DNA from: Ashinkailepas kermadecensis
Lineage: Eukaryota; Arthropoda; Thecostraca; Neolepadidae
Length of the DNA: 64,000 nucleotides
Assembly: GCA_034440615.1 (NCBI GenBank)
Contig: JAOTOM010003965.1
Coordinates: 1-64,000, forward strand
Reading direction: 5' to 3'
Positions 45,153-57,125 of this stretch are shown here, in pieces (the stretch's first letter is position 1; each line of letters begins with the position of its first letter). The notes below the pieces were generated by a model. The model saw only the letters and a program-made list of their open reading frames with translations, did no database searches and was not told the origin of the DNA. Made by a program: the position numbers and the translations under genes.

Positions 45153-46364
45153 GTTGAACCTTAGCACCTTAGGTCGGTGTGAAGTGTCACTGTGGGCCGC
45201 CGCTCGCCCTACAGTACTGCCACATGGACTGTATCCATTGTACAGCTGCTGTTTACCGGCGTTGATGTAAAGAGAATGGTTGCTTTTTTGTTCATTTATC
45301 TAGTTGAAAAAGGATTTAATCGAGATCGTCATACGAAAGAATGTTGCTAAAACAGGATGTATTGCTACATTCAGGAAGAAGGCGGCAGATAAATTTGCAG
45401 TTGTCGGTGTGCTTGGTGCTGGCATTGAGCAGGGTGCTCATTTGTGCACTTTGCACTAATGTTTTTTTTTATATTCGCCATATTGAACATGGCTATGCGT
45501 CCTTCCAATTATTTGTAAAAGTTTTTGAATCTCCACATATTAAATTGGGGCAGTTGTTTTAAACGGTTGGGGCTTCAACTGCGCTTGGATGACTTCGGAA
45601 GCATTTCGAGGAGGCCATAGATTAATTTTAAGAATATAGTCATTAGAAGGTGATTCTGATTGCTAAGCCCGATAATGTGAGCACCACATGACATCAATAT
45701 GTCACGTCTCCAAAACCATTAGGCAGCAGTTCAGAATTACTCGCATGGCCGCTGGTGGAGGAAGACACAAAGCATTAAGCTAGCTAATGTGCACATGGGT
45801 TCAAATCTTCCCTCGCTCCCTGAGATGGTTGGGGCATCGGTAACGCCAAAGGAGAGAGCGCCCATGCTGCAACTTTTCCCAGACAGGAGGGGCCGAGGTT
45901 CGTCCCCTATCAGGAGTAGAAACATCCGAAAATAATTTACTCTCAGTCCGCAATTATCTTCACAACATCCAAATAGGTCAAATGGGTCTAAGACTTATTA
46001 TTGATTTTACGAGAAAGTACATTTACACTGCGCAAAAGAAAATGCATTTGAACAGTTTTTATTCTTTCTTGTCTATGTCCCACGGAGAAAGGGAACAATT
46101 TGGTGGAACATAGCAAAAGATGTTCGATGGGCATGACGAGTGCTACTATACCGAATAAATAGTCCTCCTTCACTTTCAACGGTCATGTGCAGCATGAGCA
46201 TGCTACGTGCTTTGTGCACTCGCCGGGCTATTATGACTACATTATATGCTTTGACACCCGCCTGGTTATTGCGACGATGTTAATTGTCTCAACAGCAATG
46301 CTACGCATTATTCCGATACACATGTCTCGACATCATCATCATCCATTGCGATCGTTTCGTAGAG
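45153..46364. other. Unique sequence, nothing recognised
   Basis: Short frames only. A poly-T run at 45462-45471. Confidence 0.4.
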
Positions 46365-46904
46365 TCTCGATAACAGCGCCACCTATTGTGAACAGGTTGC
46401 ATATCTTGACAACATTGCCACAGATTGTTCCTACATTGCATGTTTCGACAGCAGCGTTACCTATTGTGACCATACTACAGGAGCTTGACAGCAGTGCCAC
46501 CTATTATGGCCATGCATCGACAGCAACGCCACCTATTGTGACCATATATCGACAACAGCGCCACCTATCGTGACCGTGTATCGATAGTAACGCGACCTAT
46601 TGTGACCATGTATCGACAGCAGCGCTACCTATCGTGACCGTGTATCGATAGTAACGCCACCTATTGTGACCATGTATCGACAGCAGCGCTACCTATCGTG
46701 ACCGTGTATCGACAGCAGCGCCACCTATTGTGACCATGTATCGACAGCAGCGCCACCTATTGTGACCATGCATCGACAGCAGCGCTACCTATCGTGACCG
46801 TGTATCGACAGCAACGCCACCTATTGTGACCATGTATCGACAGCAGCGCTACCTATCGTGACCGTGTATCGATAGTAACGCCACCTATTGTGACCGCGCC
46901 CCAG
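46365..46904. repeat. Minisatellite, ~31-32 bp unit, ~17 copies, ending at an exon acceptor
   Basis: Units of tcgacagcagcgccacctat tgtgaccatgta with cgata/cgaca and tatt/tatc variants. The last unit runs into gaccgcgccccag, the proposed acceptor of the exon at 46905. Confidence 0.93.
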
Positions 46905-47075
46905 AGTCTGCAATTGAGTGCCGCCACGGAGATTCTCAGTTGCGCACCAGATAGGTGCTCCTTGGTGAGCCCGCTCTCTGAGGACGGCGGGAGAGGAGCA
47001 CCCGTGCGATCGGAGGGAGTCCGCGGAACACCAGCTCTGGCTGACGTGAACGGTAGCTGTTTCCAATATGGCACG
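46905..47075 (+). CDS. Exon of the Cys-module protein (DUF4789-like)
   Basis: Acceptor cgcgccccag before 46905, donor CACG|GTAAGC at 47076; phase 0 at both ends, 57 codons. It encodes SLQLSAATEILSCAPDRCSL, a Gly/Arg/Pro-rich linker, and DVNGSCFQYGT. In the family each module runs G-x-C-x-x-G-E ... C-x-x-x-x-C ... G-x-C-Y/F-x-L/Y-G-T, then R-G-P-C. This exon supplies the middle: it completes the module begun at 35390 and its last residues YGT are followed, in phase, by RGPC of the exon at 47524. The E-F intron would be 11.4 kb and holds the 31-bp array and the Transib element. Confidence 0.62.
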
Positions 47076-47444
47076 GTAAGCATGTGACGACTGGCTTCTA
47101 ATGCACGAGATCAACTCGACTTTCCCTTGCAGAGAGCGTCACCCACCGCGCTGCGCCAATACAGACGTTTGTTCTCTATAGCACGTCCAGCTGCTCATGC
47201 GATATTTTTTCCTTTAATGCCCCTTCTCTCGCTGAGAGTGAAGAGAAGCATCGTGGAAGTATTTATTTCATGGGTGAGGGGAATGAGTGAAGATGTTTAG
47301 ACTGACTTACAAGTAGCCTCGTATCATAGGTGGCGTTCGTCTTCGTGGTTTTCGTGGTGTCGAGGAAATCTGCAGTGCATATTTTCGATCAATCCAAACC
47401 GCTTGGGGAGGATTGATTTTGTTGTTAATGTGATCACTGGTGTA

Positions 47445-47535
47445 GCCTCCTCAAATATTGTGCCGCAGCGAGATTCCTCTCCACTGCCAGCCCAGCTGAG
47501 CCTCCTCCAATGCTGTGCCACAGCGGGGTCCTTGC
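47445..47535. repeat. 55-bp diverged duplication carrying a 3' splice site
   Basis: gcctcctcaaatattgtgccgcagcg at 47445 and gcctcctccaatgctgtgccacagcg-type sequence at 47500 are diverged copies; both end in CAG, the second being the proposed acceptor at 47521-47523. Confidence 0.7.
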
Positions 47536-48125
47536 GCCGCTGCACAGCTGCTTGGCTTTGACGTGGAGCTGCGACAGCCCGTGTGCGCCACATTGGGTGA
47601 GCCCCTGCTGGCCGAGCTCGCGCCAGGGGACCCGCGACCAACGGGCTCCGGCCGGGTGACGCGGAGTCCGGCCAACGAATCGGGGGTCAGCAGCATACGA
47701 CTTGAGGACGCTAACAAAGGCTCCGCACGGCCCCCGTCTGCCGCTCCGAGTCAAACTACACCGCCAATCGGACCCAAGAGGCCGTCGCGGCCCGGGCGAC
47801 TGCGGAGACACCGCGAGACACAGCTCCGGAGACGTGGACACACACAGCTCGGAAAACACGGCAGGAGACGCCCCAGGGGAGCAGGCAGGAGACGTCTCCC
47901 GAGACGAGGCGACAGGCAAACCCCGAGACGCGAAAATAGCGGGGCCGCCGATGTGTGCCGGCGGCGGCTAGTTCCGTTTGTCGCCGCCGACTGGATGGTG
48001 GCGCCACCGGTGCGGGAGCGGCCGGTTCGCCAGAGTGCGCTGCTGACCGGGGTGGTGCGGTCGCCCCTGCTGATCCGCTGCGGCTCCAGGGCACGAGTGG
48101 ACGCCATTTTTACCTGCCGCAGAAT
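47524..48125 (+). CDS. Long exon of the Cys-module protein (DUF4789-like)
   Basis: Starts in phase 0 after tgtgccacag and stays open for 602 bases to a donor AGAAT|GTAAGC (phase 2). The start RGPCAAAQLLGFDVELRQPV followed by CATL is the expected continuation of NGSCFQYGT from the previous exon (G-T-R-G-P-C). A Ser/Pro-rich part and an Arg-rich linker follow; the end reads LLIRCGSRARVDAIFTCRR, like the C-x-x-G-x-R-x-D-x-x-x-x-C-R-x close of such proteins. The region is GC-rich, and the other two plus frames are also partly open in the middle, so an internal intron or a different frame for about 47770-47970 cannot be excluded. Confidence 0.55.
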
Positions 48126-49229
48126 GTAAGCACATGTGGCCGTGGGACGTACGTGCATACGGTACAAACCCAACGGCTAATTTCGCCGGACTGGAAACGT
48201 TGCCTCAGCAGTCTTCTTCAGCAGCAGACGTTGTTGCCTGCTTAGTGCCCACATTTTGTTTCGCGGTATTTGTTTTGTCCTCTATTTTTCAGTGATCACT
48301 GTGAGGTCTTCTCTGGCTATTGTGCGCTTTTGGTGATCACTGTCTGGAGCTAATCATACGTCATCACAATGTCACTGCAAAAAGATACGGCCTCAAGACA
48401 GGCACGTCATCGTCAGGCAAGGACTATGGTTGTGTCATATTCATGCGTGCTGTGTTCAGTTATTTTTGGGGAGATCAGCCACCAACCAAATATCGAGTTC
48501 AGCACTCCCAATGGTGATGGACCCTCTCCCAATGCTAAATTAGACACACCCGAAGTTGAGTCGAAGCAAAATCAAATTGACCACACGCTCCATCACCCTC
48601 CCCCGGCCCCTGCGCCTTCATGGAACAAATTATTTTCATAGTACTCTAATTTAGCTAAAATTTTATTCCAGAAGTTCAATGTGCCCCTTCCTCAATTACA
48701 ATCGTAAAATACACCCATGGTCACACGTTCATGATTTCGATACCGTTGCATTAACAAAAGAGCGATGTTAAGGAAAAACTGATATGTTTCAGAATATTTC
48801 CGGGTCGAAGTAGAAAAACCGGACGATTCTTGTCACCCGTCACACCGAACTTCGCATGTCCTCAGGTACAGTTGACCTGCATTTATTCTATCCGAAACCA
48901 GCCTGGTATGTGGATGTTATACGTGCACTCATGTCCGCTCAAGAACTTCATCTGAACTCTCGGTAGGCTCATGCCATAAAGACATTCATATGCCAACTCC
49001 GAGGCGCAGCCAAGGTTGGCCGAACGCTCACCCCCTTAGCAAAACAAATACATGAGATGAAGGAAGACATTTGGGCAATCTACCATAACAAGCCCTATAT
49101 TTTTCGGCGTGCGAAGCGCGCCAAAGCGACCTCAATTACTCTGTGTCTTAGTCGGGTCCCTCTTAAGAAAATTCGGTCTACGCCACTGTACTAAATGTTA
49201 TTTATATGCCGAAATGCATGCATAGCTTC
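48126..49229. other. Proposed intron, no other feature
   Basis: AT-richer unique sequence between two exons of the Cys-module gene. No transposon domain seen. Confidence 0.4.
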
Positions 49230-49680
49230 GCAATCTCTTCTGTTCTCAACCTCTCCTCTCACTCTCTCCCTCCTTCTATCCTTCCTCCCTCTATCCTCCG
49301 GGCTGTTCTGCGGGCTTCTATTCTCCCTCCCTCTAACCTCTCTCTCTCCTCCCCGATCCTCCTCCCTCTTGCTTTCTCTTCTCTCTCCCTCTATATCACG
49401 CTCTCTCTCTCTCTCTCTCTCTCTCTCCCTGCATCTCCGTCTATATGTAGTCTCTCTGTGTCTGTCTCTCTGTGTCTGTCTCTCTGTGTCTGTCTCTCTG
49501 TGTCTGTCTCTCTGTGTCTGTCTCTCGGTGTCCGTCTCTCGGTGTCTGTCTCTCAGTGTCTCTGACTCTGTGTCTCTGCCTCTGTGTCTCTCTGTCTCTC
49601 TTCCTCTCTTGCATGTTTCTTTGTGTCTCTGACTATCTGTCTCTCCATCTCTACCTGTCTCCGTCTCTCCGTCTGATGCA
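49230..49680. repeat. Polypyrimidine microsatellite in front of a 3' splice site
   Basis: About 450 bases of nearly pure C/T on the plus strand, including (CT)n at 49402-49427 and a 12-bp array tctctgtgtctg. It ends in gtctgatgcag at 49671-49681. Confidence 0.92.
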
Positions 49681-49681
49681 G

Positions 49682-49835
49682 TGCTGCTGTACTGCAGGTG
49701 ACGGCGGCGCTGTCCGAAGGCGGCAGATGTGTTGCCAGAGCTCTGGCGGTAGCGGCCAGCTGTCCCCCGGGCACGGCTCTGGACCCGGCTCAAAGGTGCA
49801 CGCCCACCGTACGGGGCGCGCTGGGGCGCCGCTGA
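49682..49835 (+). CDS. 3'-terminal exon of the Cys-module protein
   Basis: With the acceptor gtctgatgcag the exon starts in phase 2, matching the phase-2 donor at 48126; a second AG at 49697 would give phase 0 instead. It encodes AAVLQVTAALSEGGRCVARA, then SCPPGTALDPAQRCTPTV and stops at TGA 49833-49835. The closing C-P-x-G-x-x-x-D-x-x-x-x-C motif mirrors the end of the preceding exon and is typical of the last segment of this family. No AATAAA was found within ~200 bases downstream. Confidence 0.55.
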
Positions 49836-49945
49836 CTGTAGGCGCCACCAGCTACCTGAGGACAGCTCAATGGTGGCGCCAACAGCCACCTGAGGACAGT
49901 TCAGTGGTGGCGCCACCAGTTACCTGAGGGCAGCTCAGTGCTATC
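49836..49945. repeat. ~36-bp tandem repeat, 3 copies, in the probable 3' UTR
   Basis: tggtggcgccaccagctacc and tgaggacagctca-type units, diverged by a few bases. Confidence 0.8.
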
Positions 49946-50159
49946 AATGGTGATGACACTTCCTGCTATCCCATCCGCGAGTGTACAACCTTGTGCATTG
50001 TAATGCTTGAAGGATGGAAGCAAGCATTGACTTCGAAATCCATCTTGCTGACATTATATAGCTTTCTGAGTTGTCCCATTCCTAGAAGCATAATTTGAGA
50101 ACATGAAGTTTGATTTCATTATGTTGGATTGGGTATGCGTGTATGTGGGTGTGCATGAC

Positions 50160-50192
50160 CCCCCCCCCACACACACACACAAACACACACAT

Positions 50193-50259
<67 letters not shown>

Positions 50260-50272
50260 TATCTATATATAT
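50160..50272. repeat. (CA)n then (AT)n microsatellite
   Basis: C-run, CA repeats (50165-50203) and about 34 AT dinucleotides (50204-50272). Confidence 0.97.
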
Positions 50273-52143
50273 TCTCATGACTACGTGTATTGCATATGCA
50301 TAGTCCATTTGCGCGTATGGGGCACATCATGGCATATCGCGCATACATGGTTTCACATATGCGCGTTTGCTCATGTAGTAGATGAATTGCTAACAAATAC
50401 CATGCTCTAGGCCTGCCCAGGATATACCGTGTGCTGTTGTCTGTAGTTTCTTTCCTGACTGACCTGATGATGTTGCGCCCGAAAAAGTGCCTCAAGATAG
50501 CCTGGCGAGATGATCATGCCGAGGATTTGAAATCAGTGCATCATCACCAAGGCTACTAGAACAAACACAATAATCAGCACATCATCACCACGTCGCCCAG
50601 ACCGAAGATGGCTCAGAGCAGAAATGTCTCTTCGTAATTTGTGTAACATTGGTTTATGAATTGCAAAGATGAGGTTAGTTTTTTCCCCATAAATGCCAGA
50701 ATGTTTATTCAAGACCAAAACACATCATGTGTCTCATTTTCGGATTAAAACGTCCAACTTGAACGTTCATTTAGGCGATTAACTTAACATAAACCGAAAA
50801 TAAGTTCCAGTGCCATACAAAGCCATATAGAAGGATGCTTAGCTGGATACTGAGCTAAATGGCATTCTTGTTATCCCCGCTAACTTACTGTAGCTACTCG
50901 TATTATCACTAGCTTGCACCTTTCCCATTCATATTTATTAATTGCAGCCCGTCTTCTCAAGCGCCACATATGACACCTAATGCAAATATAAGCAAACCAT
51001 GTTTACCTCGTCTCTCGTTTTTGTGAGAAACTTCGTACGTCTATAGTCGACAACGAGGTATGAAACCGAAACCTTGAAACCGTCCAGCAGTGTTGCCTCT
51101 AAACCGTCCCAGGGTCGGGGTATAAACAACGCATACACTAACGTAGGACGTAAAAGCACAGATGCAGGTTTTGTGCTCCATTTTAAATGTCAAATGTCAA
51201 CTTTGAAAAACCAATTGTACAGTGACAAGCATCGCATCGCATGCCACACACGGGCATCGCATGCCATGTAAGCAAAACAGGCCTCAGGAATTGGTCCTTC
51301 GAGATTGAGGGGAAATGGTATGCTTGTCCCCCACTCAAACCCCAGGGGAGGGAACATCTTCCTTCGCTACCTCGCTCCAGAGGAATGCCTCCATGAATGT
51401 CCCTGTATCCGCCCCTGCTATCAAGTCAAGTCATAGAGGCATAACCCAAAATATGTACCTGCTCACCTTACCGCAGAAGTGACGAATTGTGGAAATAATA
51501 CTGATCATCCTTCTTGAGCAGGTAAATGAAATCAAATGTTCTTATTACATAAGTTGACATGTAGGCAAAAGGTGTAGCAAATTGCAATGCATCACTGAAC
51601 AAATGAAGTACGCGTAGTACCGGTTCTCACCGGCACTACGCACCTGTGCGAATCGTTCTTTCTCACGTGACATGGAACAAACGTTGGAAGGTGATGGCTA
51701 AAATTAGCTTCTTCTCCCGGCAGAAGTAGGGGTGTGATCTGCGAGCGCCGGTTCGCGGGTTAATGCACTGCTAACATCTCGGATTAGCATTAGGTATCAC
51801 GTTGCGTCACGACCCTTGCGTCTCACAGTTAAATGACATATTTATTGCGAGCGGGGCCAAAGACCGAGCGAACTACCTATGCAGTACCTTTTTGTGGCAA
51901 AACACTTGCACGGCTTTCCCATGGCATTATACCTCACGTCATGCCGTTCCGGAGCTGTTTGCCGTCAAAGAACGAGATCAGCTTCTACTAGGTCGTAACC
52001 TACCAGGCTTCAATGACGGACCCAGGGAGAGGGGACAATCCAGTCATGGTCCCACCCAAAGAATGAACGGGGGAACATACCTTCTGGTCCACCAAGGAGA
52101 TAAAATGTTTATTTTACCGATGCGAACGAGGAGCCATTTATCA
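50273..52143. other. Unique sequence, no gene recognised
   Basis: Contains a short hairpin at 51608-51634 (tagtaccggt ... accggcacta). Short frames only. Confidence 0.4.
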
Positions 52144-52154
52144 TGCCTGGGCAC

Positions 52155-52202
52155 AAACATGCACACACACATACAGACACACACACACACACACACACAC
52201 AT
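52155..52202. repeat. (CA)n microsatellite
   Basis: CA dinucleotide run with an interrupted start (acacacacatacag). Confidence 0.9.
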
Positions 52203-52489
52203 TCACGCGCATAAATAATCGAACAAATAAGCAAAGAAATACAAAATAAGGAATCAATCAATGAACATAAGGCATTTATTACTAATAGCAATAAGCTGGA
52301 GATCCTAGGTGGGTTAGGTGCCCTAGACATCCCTGGTTTGGTGCCCTACTAATGCTAATTTGTCATTTTCGTATTCGATCTGAAAATTTGATTTTGAAAA
52401 TAAAGACTTTAAACCCAGTGGCTGGGTGAGAGAACTCCAGGCCTGCATAGTGTGGTGACAGATTCCTCTGCCAGTGAGTGAACCTGCGT

Positions 52490-52790
52490 TCTGCCGATCG
52501 CTAGCAGCTGGTGTGGGCACCTGCGGTCTGCTGTCAGCTGGTACGGGCAGCCGCGGCTTGCTGGTAGCCAGCAGCTGGTACGGGCAGCCGCGGTCTGCTG
52601 TCGGCTGGTACGGGCAGTCGCGGCTTGCTGGTAGCCAGCAGCTGGTGTGGGCAGCTGCGGTCTGCTGGCAGCTGGTACGGGCAGCCGCTGTCTGCTGCCA
52701 GCCAGCAGCTTGGGTGGACAGCTGTGGTCTGCTGTCAGCTGGTACGGGCAGCCGCGGCTTGCTGGTAGCCAGCAGCTGGCGTGGGCAGCT
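52490..52790. repeat. Minisatellite, ~31/63-bp units
   Basis: agctggtacgggcagccgcg alternates with gtctgctgtc and gcttgctggtagccagc, giving a two-step higher-order period. Confidence 0.88.
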
Positions 52791-53984
52791 GCGACGGTGT
52801 GGCGGCTTCCAGAGGAGCAAAAAGATTATCAGACTATCAGACACCCTGGAAAAGCATCTCCTTGCCGCAGTATGTTTTCCGGAGCGGGTAGCACTCCCAA
52901 GGTGAAATTTTGCAACTGTCCTAGGGTTTTCCGTCAAAAGATAGCAGGAGTGTCCTGACATTGGTTGGCAAGCGTGGTCTGGTGGTTTCTTCTAGTTCTA
53001 AGAGCATTATTGTGTCATTCTAATGACAGACATACGTGTCACACCAACCACAGCACTAGCTCTTCCAACTACTATGGACGGCTCGAATGTGCTGAATTGG
53101 ATTTTTTGCTGCGGGGAATTCTGGTGAAAATAAGCGACCATCGATCTGGTAGCGTAGTAGGTGTGGTAAGAGGCAGCCTACCATTTTGCCTTTCTACGTA
53201 GTCTACCATTTCGTTCTACACAGCCTACCATTTCGCCGTCTAGCCTATGTCATGCCTTTAAATCCATGACATGCGCTGAATAGTGAGCTGGTGGATTTTT
53301 GCTCTTGTGGCTGCTTCGACGACTGCCAGTTTCCTCAATATTCCTTATACCCGAGGCGGTCAATCACATTTTCCGACTGCCGAAGCAGCTTTGTCGTTCT
53401 TCCCACTCTTTTTCTCATCCACTCCACCATGACATACTTGTTGACAGAGGCGCAGCCAAGTGGGCCCGGATACCGGTCCTGCCCCTGAGCAACGAAAATG
53501 CACTAGATCGAACAAGAAATTGTGGATTGTAAACGCGCAAAACAAAACATTTTCCATGCGCTTCGCGCGCCGATGGCGGTCTGTTGTTTGTTTTTTGGTC
53601 GGGCCTCCCTAAAAAATATCCTGGCTGAGCCCCTGCTTGTTAACTCGTCTTCCGGGTGCTCTTGCCCTCCATACCCGCACATCTTCACGCATCCTGTTTG
53701 TTTTCGCTGCCTGTCGTCTCCGTTCCGTTTCTGCCTTTATCCAGACCCTTCCGAAACAATGTGGCCGAGGGAGAGGCGTAGTGGCGACCTCTCGCCTGAC
53801 CCATTGGTATACCTGATGGGGTGTACACCCGTGTGTGTCGTACATCCCCGGGTACAGCAGCCGGATGCACAGCCATCGTCATCTCAGCTGACTCCACCGC
53901 CGGGCCGTGATGTCCAAATACTATTCTTAGTGAAGGGCACAAGAATTGCGTTTGGACAATCAGAGCCAGGAGCGGTGGTGTTGA
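52791..53984. other. No gene recognised
   Basis: Unique sequence. Open frames up to 155 codons at 53522-53989 have no recognised domain. Confidence 0.4.
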
Positions 53985-54545
53985 AGTGACCGCGGCGGCG
54001 CCTCATTTCCGGCCAGGTCAGACAACCAGAGCCAGGAGCGGTGGTGTTGAGGTGACCGCGGCGGCGCCTCAGTTCAGGCCAGGTCAGACAACCAGAGCCA
54101 GGAGCGGTGGTGTTGAGGTGACCGCGGCGGCGCCTCAGTTCAGGCCAGGTCAGACAACCAGAGCCAGGAGCGGTGGTGTTGAGGTGATCGCGGCGGCGCC
54201 TCAGTTCAGGCCAGGTCAGACAACCAGAACCAGGAGCGGTGGTGTTGAGGTGACCGCGGCGGCGCCTCAGTTCAGGCCAGGTCAGACAACCAGAGCCAGG
54301 AGCGGTGGTGTTGAGGTGATCGCGGCGGCGCCTCAGTTCAGGCCAGGTCAGACAACCCGAACCAGGAGCGGTGGTGTTGAGGTGACCGCGACGGCGCCTC
54401 AGTTCAGGCCAGGTCAGACAACCAGAGCCAGGAGCGGTGGTGTTGAGGTGACCGCGGCGGCGCCTCATTTCCGGCCAGGTCAGACAACCAGAGCCAGGAG
54501 CGGTGGTGTTGAGGTGACCGCGGCGGCGGCGCAGTTCAGGCCAGA
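53985..54545. repeat. Minisatellite, 66-bp unit, ~8.5 copies
   Basis: gtgaccgcggcggcgcctca, gttcaggccaggtcagacaa and ccagagccaggagcggtggt in each unit. The period is divisible by three, so both strands are open for 200-246 codons; this is not evidence of a gene. Confidence 0.95.
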
Positions 54546-54824
54546 CTGGACGGTCAGAGCTAGGAGCGGTCGTCCTGAGTCGCGGTGACCCCATACTTCT
54601 CCGCATTACCGCACCTATTGTCACGTGTTGTGTGTGTCGTCACCACCAGTGGGACTCTCAGCACGCTTGTCGTCGCCACCAGTCGGACTCTCAGCACGTT
54701 CATATGAGCCAATTCTGGAAAGGTTAGTTCGGGTGATTCGCTATATGCGATGCAGAGGCTGGCATTTACTGGCAGCCTTTGCATATGCAGTTGTAGTTAG
54801 CGTTTACTGACCAAACACTCGGGG

Positions 54825-55035
54825 CACATACACACGCCCTCCAAAACTGTACAATGCTAGTGCTACTGGCCGAACAGTCGGGGCACATGCGTACACTGTC
54901 CGAAACTGTACCATGCTAGGGCTACTGGCCGAACACTCGTGGTACCTACACGCACTGTCCGAAACTGTACTATGCTAGGGCTACTGGCCGAACACCCGTG
55001 GCACATGCACGCACCGTCCGAAACTGTACCATGCT
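54825..55035. repeat. ~58-60 bp repeat, ~3.5 copies
   Basis: gtccgaaactgtaccatgct and ctactggccgaacactcg recur four times with small differences. Confidence 0.88.
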
Positions 55036-55674
55036 ATGGATATTGGTTTTCAGACATCATACGATCCCAAGTGTATAATCCTTATCTTTACCTTGATTTA
55101 GTTTTGTGCTTTCATTGTGAAAATTATCGTTCATTTCAATATCTAGATAAATGACCCACCGGCTTGTAAACCAAGTTCTAATTTGTAGTGGTAAAGCTGG
55201 TGAACATTCATGTTGCGCAGCGCAGAATATGATTTTCTTTTATATGCTATTCATGTCAGATTTGGGTCATGTATATAAATTATATCTTGCCGATGAGAAA
55301 TATTAATGGCAATGGTCAAAGGTGGGTAAGAAGCAGTCAAACGCAGTGAGAAAAGTGACTTGCTTAACAAAAACATGGTTGTTTATAAGTCTCATTCTCC
55401 GAATAGATCTAGTGACGAACATCGACTTTTTTCTTATTTGAAGGCTGGTTAGCCGTTTATACATTTGCTAAAGGTATCCCATCTCCCTCATCAGCCTGTC
55501 CGTGCTTGTCCCATCTCCTTACTCTAACTGAAATTTTAGACGAAAATTTCCCTCATCCTCCCTCATTTATATTGAATTAAGCATACCGCAAGGGCAGCTT
55601 CTAGTGACACGACCGAGAGGGCACAATCGCTGAAACAATCAACTATTGCATTGAGGGTCCTTCGGCTTTCCGAC
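55036..55674. other. Unique AT-rich sequence
   Basis: Nothing recognised. Confidence 0.4.
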
Positions 55675-55910
55675 TGGCGGCTATATAGGGTACAGGACAT
55701 CCAAACGTGGCGGCTATATATGGTACAGGACGTCAAAACGTAGCGCTGTGTAGCAGTCTCGAAGCTACATAAGGCGCGGCATATCTAAGCATAGCAGCCT
55801 AGAAGCTGCATATCGCGCGTGACATCTAAACACAACGCTGTTTAGCTTCCTCGGAGCTAAACAGCGTAGCTCTGCACAGCTGTCCCGAAGCTGGATGTGG
55901 CGCAGGACAT
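55675..55910. repeat. Degenerate ~38-45 bp repeats
   Basis: Motifs ggcggctatata, tacaggacatcc and tcgaagct recur with strong divergence; includes the inverted pair cgctgtttagct / agctaaacagcg at 55840-55868. Confidence 0.65.
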
Positions 55911-56699
55911 CTAAGCGTACCGCTGCATTGCAGCCTCGAAGGAAACCTAAGGAAGCCTCGAACCTAAGCCTCGAAGAGAACCGTTCCTTCTTCAAGGTAA
56001 TTAGGTTTCTCTTACCATGCATGACAAAAGCGTAGTTCGAAGTAATATCAGCCTATACATGTAATATAATTATCCGAAGCGAAGTGCATGTTGACTTGAC
56101 ATATCACGGGCATGCGCAGCCAGAACCGTTTTGCGGGGCTGAACACGTCTCATAATTGTAAACCAGATCTTCAGCAAAAATCGCAAGAACGTGCGATTTA
56201 ATATAATTTCTAGGCAGCCTGAGGGAAGGTGGAATTGGGCCGAGGGCAGCCCCAGTCATCTACCCCGTCGCCCTCCCCCCGCGCCACTGCTTGGCTGCCC
56301 TAGAGTCCGCAGGACACACATCAGAATTATGGCCTACTTGGGCCCGACTTGATGCAGCCCCTATCACCGGCTGCATTGGCCACGCGGTCCAGAACGAACA
56401 CGTACACCTAACATTTGGTGATTAATTGAGAGTCTTCCATTCGTTTTTCGCACACCTGAGGTGGTATATATCCAACAAGTGCATCAGATGGCGCTTCGAT
56501 GTCCTTGATGCCCTTGGAGTGTGCCTGGCTGTGTTTTCAGAGCCGGCATCCCTCACCAGGCACAGTTCGGGATCAGCCGCTTCATCAGCGACTCGTGGAC
56601 GCGTCCGCATAACTCTAGAACACAAGGGCTTAGCATGAATTCGATTACCCGTGCCGATTGTGGATTGGATTCGATTTGGATCCGATTGGACATAACTCC
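55911..56699. other. Unique sequence
   Basis: A 70-codon plus frame at 56426-56638 has no recognised domain. Nothing else seen. Confidence 0.4.
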
Positions 56700-57125
56700 C
56701 CGGTAGAGACAGGGCTATCAGGGGGTGGGGGGCAGGATTGCCCAGTTGGGTTGGGACTGCCCAGGAGAGACAGGACTGTCGGGGGGGGGGGAGGAGGCAG
56801 GATTGTCTGGTTGGGTTGGGACTGTCCGGGAGGGACAGGGTTGTCAGGGAGGGCTAGGATTGCCCAGTTGAGTTGAAACTTCCCGGGAGGGAACAGGGTT
56901 GAGTTGGGACCTCCCGGGAGGGACAGAGCTGACTGGGAGGGTTGAGGATGTCGGGTAGGGTCAGGACTTGTCTCGGGGAACAGGATTGCCCGTGAGGGCT
57001 GAGGAAATCGTTTAGGATCGGGACTGCTCGGGAGGGACAGGATTTCCTGGAAGAGTCAGAGCTGCCCAGGAGGGACATGATTGCACGAGAGTATCAGCGC
57101 TGCCCGGGAGGGACAGGACTGAATG
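56700..57125. repeat. Degenerate G-rich repeats (~30-40 bp)
   Basis: gggactgcccgggagggaca-like units with G-runs; an old, diverged array. Confidence 0.75.

Noticed and set aside
54537..54560. End of the 66-bp array as an exon donor
   Set aside because: gaggtgacc matches a donor weakly, but the neighbouring sequence shows no coding stretch outside the array.
53884..54624. Open frames of 200-246 codons on both strands
   Set aside because: They lie in a 66-bp array; a period divisible by three keeps frames open. No start context, domain or splice evidence.
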